Below, in pieces: positions 23,388 to 27,539 of a DNA stretch of 27,539 nt. The notes beneath the pieces are model-generated. The model searched no databases and was not told where the DNA came from. It saw only the letters and a program-made list of their open reading frames with translations. The number at the start of each line of letters is the position of its first letter. Within the stretch, counting starts at the first letter, position 1. Both the position numbers and the translations under genes were made by a program. The DNA is from an uncultured Peptococcaceae bacterium. Its GTDB lineage: Bacteria > Bacillota > Peptococcia > Peptococcales > Peptococcaceae. Where the stretch lies: the NCBI GenBank assembly GCA_934229395.1, contig CAKQDL010000023.1, positions 1 to 27,539 on the forward strand, written 5' to 3'.

Positions 23388-24826
23388 TGCTGACATTTCA
23401 ATCTATTACCATGGAGCTCTTGGTGCTTGGCCTTGGGTTTATCCTCTTGTTTGTAAAGCTTTTCACCAAAAAGGACGCCGTGCTTCCTTATGGATGGATT
23501 GCCACCATTGGCTTGGCTGCGATTGCCATTTTCAGCTGGTTCAGCCGTCCAGACATTGCCGTCACCTTTGGCGGGATGTACTACACCGACGATTACAGCT
23601 TCTTCTTTAAGGAGCTCATCTTGGTATGTGCCATCCTCGTGTGCCTAAGCTCCATCGCTTACGTAAAGAAAAAAGGCTACCGCGAAGCCGAATACTACAT
23701 CCTTCTTTTGTTTGCAACCTTGGGGATGATGGTATTCACTTCCGCTGGCGACCTCATCACCCTTTATGTAGGTCTTGAACTTATGACCATGAGCTTCATC
23801 GTGCTCATTGGCTTTGCACGCAGAAACGCACTTTCCACCGAAGCAGCCATCAAGTACCTCGTACTTTCCGGCCTTAGCTCCGCCATCATGCTATATGGTA
23901 TGAGTCTAATCTATGGTTTTATGGGGACCACCATGTTCCTCCAAATGTCTCAATCCATCAGTATGTTTTACAACAGCGCCTTCATGGTCTTTGGTCTTTT
24001 GCTCTTCCTCAGTGGTTTTGCTTACAAGCTCAGCGCTGTACCATTCCACATGTGGGCACCAGACATTTACCAAGGCGCACCAACACCAGTAGCAGGGTTC
24101 TTGGCAGTAGGTGCCAAAGTGGCCTCCCTAGGTCTCTTGTGCCGCCTTTTGTACAACTTCTTCCCATACTACGCCCAAAGCTGGCAGCCAGTCATCTTGG
24201 CCCTCGCCATGCTTTCCATCATCTTTGGTAACCTCGTAGCCATCCCACAACGCGACGTGAAGCGTATGCTCGCATACTCCTCCATTGCCCAGGTCGGTTA
24301 CTTGCTCCTCGCCGTTGCCGCAGCCAATGCCTTTGGCGTTGTCGCTGTATGCTTCTATGTAGCAGCCTACGCCTTCGCCAACATCGGCGCCTTCATTGCA
24401 GCAACCGACGTAGAAATCGCCACCGGCACCACCGACATGAAGCAATACTACGGCATGAGCAAGCGTTCTCCGCTCATTGCTGCAGGTATCTTCATCTTCA
24501 TGATTTCCCTCGGTGGCCTGCCACCAACAGGGGGCTTTGTAGGGAAGTTCATCATCTTCACTTCCTCCATCCAAAGCGGTTTCCTCGTGCTCTCCATCAT
24601 TGCCTTGCTCTTTAGTATGGTCAGTGTGTACTACTATCTCCGCCTCGTACGCGAATGCTACTTCGCACCAATTCCAGAAGGCGTAGAGCTAGAAAAAATT
24701 GCTACCCCAATCGGCAGCAAAATCGCCCTTGCCATCTGCATGATTGCCTCCATCCTCATGGGTCTCTTCTTTAGCCCAATGATTGATGCCGGTATGAGCG
24801 CCCTAAGCGCAATGAGCCTGCTCTAA
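23387..24826 (+). CDS. nuoN: complex I antiporter-like subunit NuoN
   Basis: This 479-residue subunit has about 14 helices. Glu131 (in VGLELMTMS) and Lys214 (in AYKLSAVPFHMWAPD) are the conserved pump residues. It is the last gene of the nuo operon and is followed within 10 bp by a strong terminator. No nuoE, nuoF or nuoG follows. Confidence 0.96.
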   Translation: MLTFQSITMELLVLGLGFILLFVKLFTKKDAVLPYGWIATIGLAAIAIFSWFSRPDIAVTFGGMYYTDDYSFFFKELILVCAILVCLSSIAYVKKKGYREAEYYILLLFATLGMMVFTSAGDLITLYVGLELMTMSFIVLIGFARRNALSTEAAIKYLVLSGLSSAIMLYGMSLIYGFMGTTMFLQMSQSISMFYNSAFMVFGLLLFLSGFAYKLSAVPFHMWAPDIYQGAPTPVAGFLAVGAKVASLGLLCRLLYNFFPYYAQSWQPVILALAMLSIIFGNLVAIPQRDVKRMLAYSSIAQVGYLLLAVAAANAFGVVAVCFYVAAYAFANIGAFIAATDVEIATGTTDMKQYYGMSKRSPLIAAGIFIFMISLGGLPPTGGFVGKFIIFTSSIQSGFLVLSIIALLFSMVSVYYYLRLVRECYFAPIPEGVELEKIATPIGSKIALAICMIASILMGLFFSPMIDAGMSALSAMSLL

Positions 24827-24833
24827 AGAACGC

Positions 24834-24868
24834 AAAACGCCCGTCTCAAAACGAGACGGGCGTTTTTT
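24834..24868 (+). terminator. strong terminator of the nuo operon
   Basis: A perfect 14-bp stem pairs 24834-24847 with 24853-24866 around a 5-nt loop, followed by T to 24868. Its T-tract overlaps the stop codon (24867-24869) of the converging RelE-type remnant on the minus strand. Confidence 0.95.
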
Positions 24869-25080
24869 AGTTGTTATATATGGCACGGCGATGGTCTGCG
24901 GTGAGGGCAAAGATAATCAGTTCACCATCGTCAATTTGGCAGATAAGACGATAGTTGCCGATGTGATAGCGCCATTGGCCACTGCGATTAACAGTGAGGC
25001 CTTTGCCGTGTTGGCGCGGGTCGTCACAGTCAACAAAGTTTCTTCAATCCGGGCTTTAATCATTTGTTGGGTGTAGCTTT
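24867..25080 (-). pseudogene. RelE/ParE-type toxin remnant, truncated and frameshifted
   Basis: Read on the minus strand, the last 55 or so codons give DDPRQHGKGL, NRSGQWRYHIGNYRLICQI and a final DHRRAIYNN. This is the C-terminal half of RelE-family mRNA interferases, with its substrate-binding Arg and Tyr residues. Upstream, the reading frame shifts by one base near 25031-25037: the expected ETLVDCDDPRQ join needs one extra G. Before that only about 15 residues (YTQQMIKARIEE) remain before the similarity ends near 25080. No antitoxin gene is next to it. It appears non-functional, as judged from pattern memory only. Confidence 0.75.
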
Positions 25081-25131
25081 TACACCACTGAGTCTCGATG
25101 TGACAAAAATGATGAAATCGAGGACAAGGTT

Positions 25132-25513
25132 ATGAAAAACAAGATGAATGTCAATGACATGGATTATGTGCTGGCTGGAGATTACTCCATCTCGGTTTTG
25201 GAATTGCCTGCGGAGGAGCGCCCCATCGGAAAATATGGGCGGATGCACCGGGCGTATTTGAAAGAGCATAAATCCAATGCTCTACAATGATTTGGCCTTA
25301 TCCTGCCGCCTGTGGACTTATCTGGCCAATCTGAACGAGCAGGCACAGAGTCGCCTGAAATGTACTATTGAGCAGATGAAGGCTGCTGAAGGTGTGACAG
25401 AGGATCTGAAAGCCAGTGACCAGATGGCCCGGGTCAGAGCCATGAACAGCATCTACAACCGAGCAGAGAAAATCATCCTCCGGGAGCTGATTTTCGGGGA
25501 GGATGCGGTATGA
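25132..25513 (+). pseudogene. TnpV-like transposon protein, frameshifted
   Basis: The first frame from ATG 25132 reads MKNKMNVNDMDYVLAGDY and then ERPIGKYGRMHRAYLKEHKS, and stops at about 25290. A +1 shift near 25270-25277 restores the continuation MLYNDLALSCRLWTYLANLN, which runs to the stop at 25511-25513. The combined reading is about 126 residues, the usual length of TnpV (PF14198), a small protein carried by transposons and integrative elements of gut Firmicutes. One extra A relative to the expected frame explains the break. Codon and motif context suggest decay. Confidence 0.8.
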
Positions 25514-25769
25514 GAAGTCTGGAAGAATTCTGGTACGGGAACATCGAACCAACGGAGTATGATACAACCGCCTGCAAGGAGTTGAAAGAAGCCCTCCGTT
25601 TGATTACAAGAAACGAGGAAAAACTTCTGCTACCATGACGGAGGAGCAGAAGAAACGCTTTTCCCGGTACACGGATGCTGTCCATGAGCATCAGACTATG
25701 GCAGAGTGCTTGCTGTTCCAGAACAGCTTTAAGCTGGGAGCCAGGATGATGGTTGAGGTCATGGAATAA
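25510..25769 (+). pseudogene. DUF6809-like mobile-element protein, frameshifted
   Basis: The gene starts ATG 25510, overlapping the tnpV stop by 4 bp, and reads MRSLEEFWYGNIEP and on to RNEEKLLLP, where it stops near 25637. The ATG at 25635, one base out of frame, continues with MTEEQKKRFSRYTDAVHEHQ and ends in SFKLGARMMVEVME at 25769. Together these give about 86 residues with the YGNI head and LGxRMMxEV end seen in DUF6809-type accessory proteins. A single-base deletion before 25635 accounts for the break. Confidence 0.65.
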
Positions 25770-25782
25770 TAAAGCCTAGAAC

Positions 25783-25823
25783 AAGGCCGGATGCTGCTTC
25801 GCAAGAAGTGGTATCCGGCTTTT
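25783..25823 (+). terminator. terminator closing the mobile remnant
   Basis: GCCGGAT (25786-25792) pairs with ATCCGGC (25813-25819). The stem extends inward with wobble pairs to a GCAA tetraloop at 25801-25804, about 15 bp in total. TTTT follows. Confidence 0.8.
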
Positions 25824-26065
25824 CTTGATTTTTGGGATGTATCACTCAATAATTCATAATTTTGCGATTGCAATTACGTTTTTATATATTTTTCGGTAAA
25901 CATCGGGTGTCAAAATCCAGAATAAAAAAAATTCACACACAGAAATTATAAAATTGTGCGTGAAATTATTCCCTTTCGAGAGGTTGCTTAACTTTTGGTT
26001 GATTCTCAATTCATTGAGCAGATTTTTGCATAATTGAAAAAAATCAAATTAACCCATCTAATCAC

Positions 26066-26094
26066 TTGGTAATTACATGATAACTAGATATAAT
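26066..26094 (+). promoter_or_regulatory. promoter of the AlbA_2/ATPase gene
   Basis: TTGGTA (26066-26071) and TATAAT (26089-26094) are 17 bp apart, 45 bp before the TTG start. The upstream stretch 25824-26065 is AT-rich with small dyads (for example CTCAAT/ATTGAG near 26006-26019) and holds no gene. Confidence 0.7.
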
Positions 26095-26139
26095 TAGAAA
26101 TGATTAGAATAATAGTGACGGCTAAAGGAGGTCATCTTC

Positions 26140-27441
26140 TTGATAGAAGGAAAGAATGTGGAGTTCAAGCGTGAATATATGGACGACATTAAGTACGCTG
26201 TTATTGCATTTGCAAATACAAATGATGGGAAGCTTTATATCGGCATCAATGATGACGGAACAATATACGGTGTTGATAATGTAGATGATACTATGCTTCG
26301 CCTAACTAATATGATTCGAGATATTGTTCGTCCGGACGTGACTATGTTCACTGATTACTCTGTTGAGAAAATGGAACATAAAGATGTTATTATTTTAACT
26401 GTGCAACGTGGCACAGCTCGTCCTTACTATTTGCATTCGAAAGGTATTCGCCCGGAGGGCGTATATGTACGTCAAGGTGCTTCTTCAGTTCCAGCTTCTG
26501 AAACAGCCATTTTGAATATGATTCGAGAAACCAGCGGAGATTGCTATGAAGATGCACGTTCCATTAATCAGCAGCTGACATTTGAAAAAGCAAAAGAATA
26601 TTTTGCAAAGAAAAAGGTGGAGTTTGGCGATGCTCAGAAGCGCACACTGAATATAATCGGTGAAGATGGCACTTACACAAATCTTGGAATGTTGCTGTCT
26701 GATCAGTGCACGCATACCATCAAAATGGCCGTCTTTGAGGGAAGTAAGAAAAGTGTTTTTAAGGATCGCAAGGAACTGACAGGTTCTTTGCTGGAACAGC
26801 TTGAGGAGGCGTACACCTATATCGACCAATTCAATCACACTCGTGCAGAATTTAAAGGTTTAGATCGAATTGACAAGCGAGATTATCCCGCCGAAGCACT
26901 ACGTGAAGCTCTTTTAAATGCACTTGTGCATCGAGACTATTCCGTGAGCGGTTCCACCCTTATTAGTATTTTTGATGGACGCATAGAATTCGTAACCATT
27001 GGTGGATTGGTCCGTGGGATTTCTTATGATGATATAATGCTGGGCGTATCTGCTTTGCGTAACAAAAAATTAGCAAATGTTTTTTATCGTCTTAAGTTAA
27101 TTGAAGCTTATGGCACCGGCATTATGAAAATTAATGAATGCTATGCGGATCAAGCGGTAAAGCCTATTATTGAAGTGAGCAACAATGCATTTAAGATTAC
27201 CTTGCCTAACTTAAATTATCATCAAGAAATGCACGAAGTAGGAATTAAAAATGAGCGCATGAAAATGGTTCTCTCACTGTTTGAAAAAAAGGATAGCATT
27301 GTAAGAAAAGATGTAGATGATCTGCTGGGCGTATCTCAGTCTACATCCAGCATTCTTCTACGTGAAATGCTGGATGACGGACTGATTGTAAAAGTTGGTA
27401 GAGGCAGAAATCTCAAATATAGATTAAAAATAAGGTCTTGA
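26140..27441 (+). CDS. AlbA_2/HATPase/winged-helix protein (COG2865-type)
   Basis: This 433-residue cytosolic protein has three parts. An N-terminal AlbA_2/Schlafen-type domain (about 5-120) contains VEFKREYMDD and AFANTNDGKLYIGINDDG. A GHKL-type ATPase region (HATPase_c_4) has its N-box at EALREALLNALVHRDYS (252-268) and an ATP-lid glycine pair in AYGTGIMKI (323-331). A C-terminal winged helix (about 372-430) completes it. Such proteins are annotated as RecG-like helicases or transcription regulators; helicase motifs are not seen, so that label would mislead. The start is TTG at 26140 with AAAGGAGGT 8 bp upstream. Composition is AT-richer than the atp and nuo genes, and the gene follows a mobile remnant, which suggests acquisition. 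Function is not established; regulation or defence are both possible. Confidence 0.88.
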   Translation: MIEGKNVEFKREYMDDIKYAVIAFANTNDGKLYIGINDDGTIYGVDNVDDTMLRLTNMIRDIVRPDVTMFTDYSVEKMEHKDVIILTVQRGTARPYYLHSKGIRPEGVYVRQGASSVPASETAILNMIRETSGDCYEDARSINQQLTFEKAKEYFAKKKVEFGDAQKRTLNIIGEDGTYTNLGMLLSDQCTHTIKMAVFEGSKKSVFKDRKELTGSLLEQLEEAYTYIDQFNHTRAEFKGLDRIDKRDYPAEALREALLNALVHRDYSVSGSTLISIFDGRIEFVTIGGLVRGISYDDIMLGVSALRNKKLANVFYRLKLIEAYGTGIMKINECYADQAVKPIIEVSNNAFKITLPNLNYHQEMHEVGIKNERMKMVLSLFEKKDSIVRKDVDDLLGVSQSTSSILLREMLDDGLIVKVGRGRNLKYRLKIRS

Positions 27442-27539
27442 TTTGAGGGAAATTAATATGAGCATTAATTGCAAGTCCAAGTTGAACAGTAAAAAATCAA
27501 GCCACACTATTTTCTGCATTTGAATACACTGCATCTAAA

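Noticed and set aside
24891..25076. Plus-strand 61-codon ORF after nuoN
   Set aside because: It lies opposite the RelE-type remnant, whose minus-strand reading is clearly recognisable.
27458..27523. 21-codon ORF after the last gene
   Set aside because: It is too short, has only a weak GAGGGA upstream, and has no family resemblance. The window ends too soon to judge.

Overview
The window is about 27.5 kb of a low-redundancy bacterial chromosome. It most likely comes from an anaerobic, gut-type Firmicute of the Negativicutes kind (Acidaminococcaceae/Veillonellales-like). The reasons are the feo locus with a FeoB-associated Cys-rich peptide, DUF2325 and DUF3793, an 11-gene respiratory complex I without NADH-input subunits, the Firmicute-style wecB-atp arrangement, and a TnpV-type mobile remnant. 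The genus assignment is inference only.

Region 1 (1-3.8 kb) is an iron-uptake block: feoA, feoB and a tiny FeoB-associated Cys-rich membrane protein, then a separate DUF2325-DUF3793 pair. Five copies of one dyad (TTAG-N6-YTAA) sit before feoA (three), between feoA and feoB (one) and before the DUF2325 gene (one). This suggests one metal-responsive regulator controls the whole block.

Region 2 (3.8-6.7 kb) holds a solitary short-chain dehydrogenase behind a consensus promoter, resembling clostridial 7-alpha-hydroxysteroid dehydrogenase. It also holds a dCMP deaminase on the minus strand and wecB (UDP-GlcNAc 2-epimerase).

Region 3 (6.7-14.1 kb) is a complete F-type ATP synthase operon: atpZ, atpI, atpB, atpE1, atpE2, atpF, atpH, atpA, atpG, atpD, atpC. 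The c-subunit gene is duplicated in tandem; the two proteins differ at a single residue. The operon ends at a strong terminator.

Region 4 (14.1-14.9 kb) is a 770-bp gene-free stretch with a dispersed repeat, a three-unit tandem repeat and several dyads. It leads into the nuo promoter.

Region 5 (14.9-24.9 kb) is nuoABCDHIJKLMN, encoding an 11-subunit complex I. NuoEFG are absent from the locus, so the electron donor is probably ferredoxin/flavodoxin or an unknown protein. NuoI has a long Ala/Pro/Lys tail. Complex I and the ATP synthase are adjacent and co-oriented: one builds the ion gradient and the other spends it.

Region 6 (24.9-27.5 kb) is accessory DNA. It has a frameshifted, N-truncated RelE-type toxin remnant, a frameshifted tnpV, a frameshifted DUF6809-like gene, and an intact AlbA_2/HATPase/winged-helix (COG2865-type) protein with AT-richer sequence.
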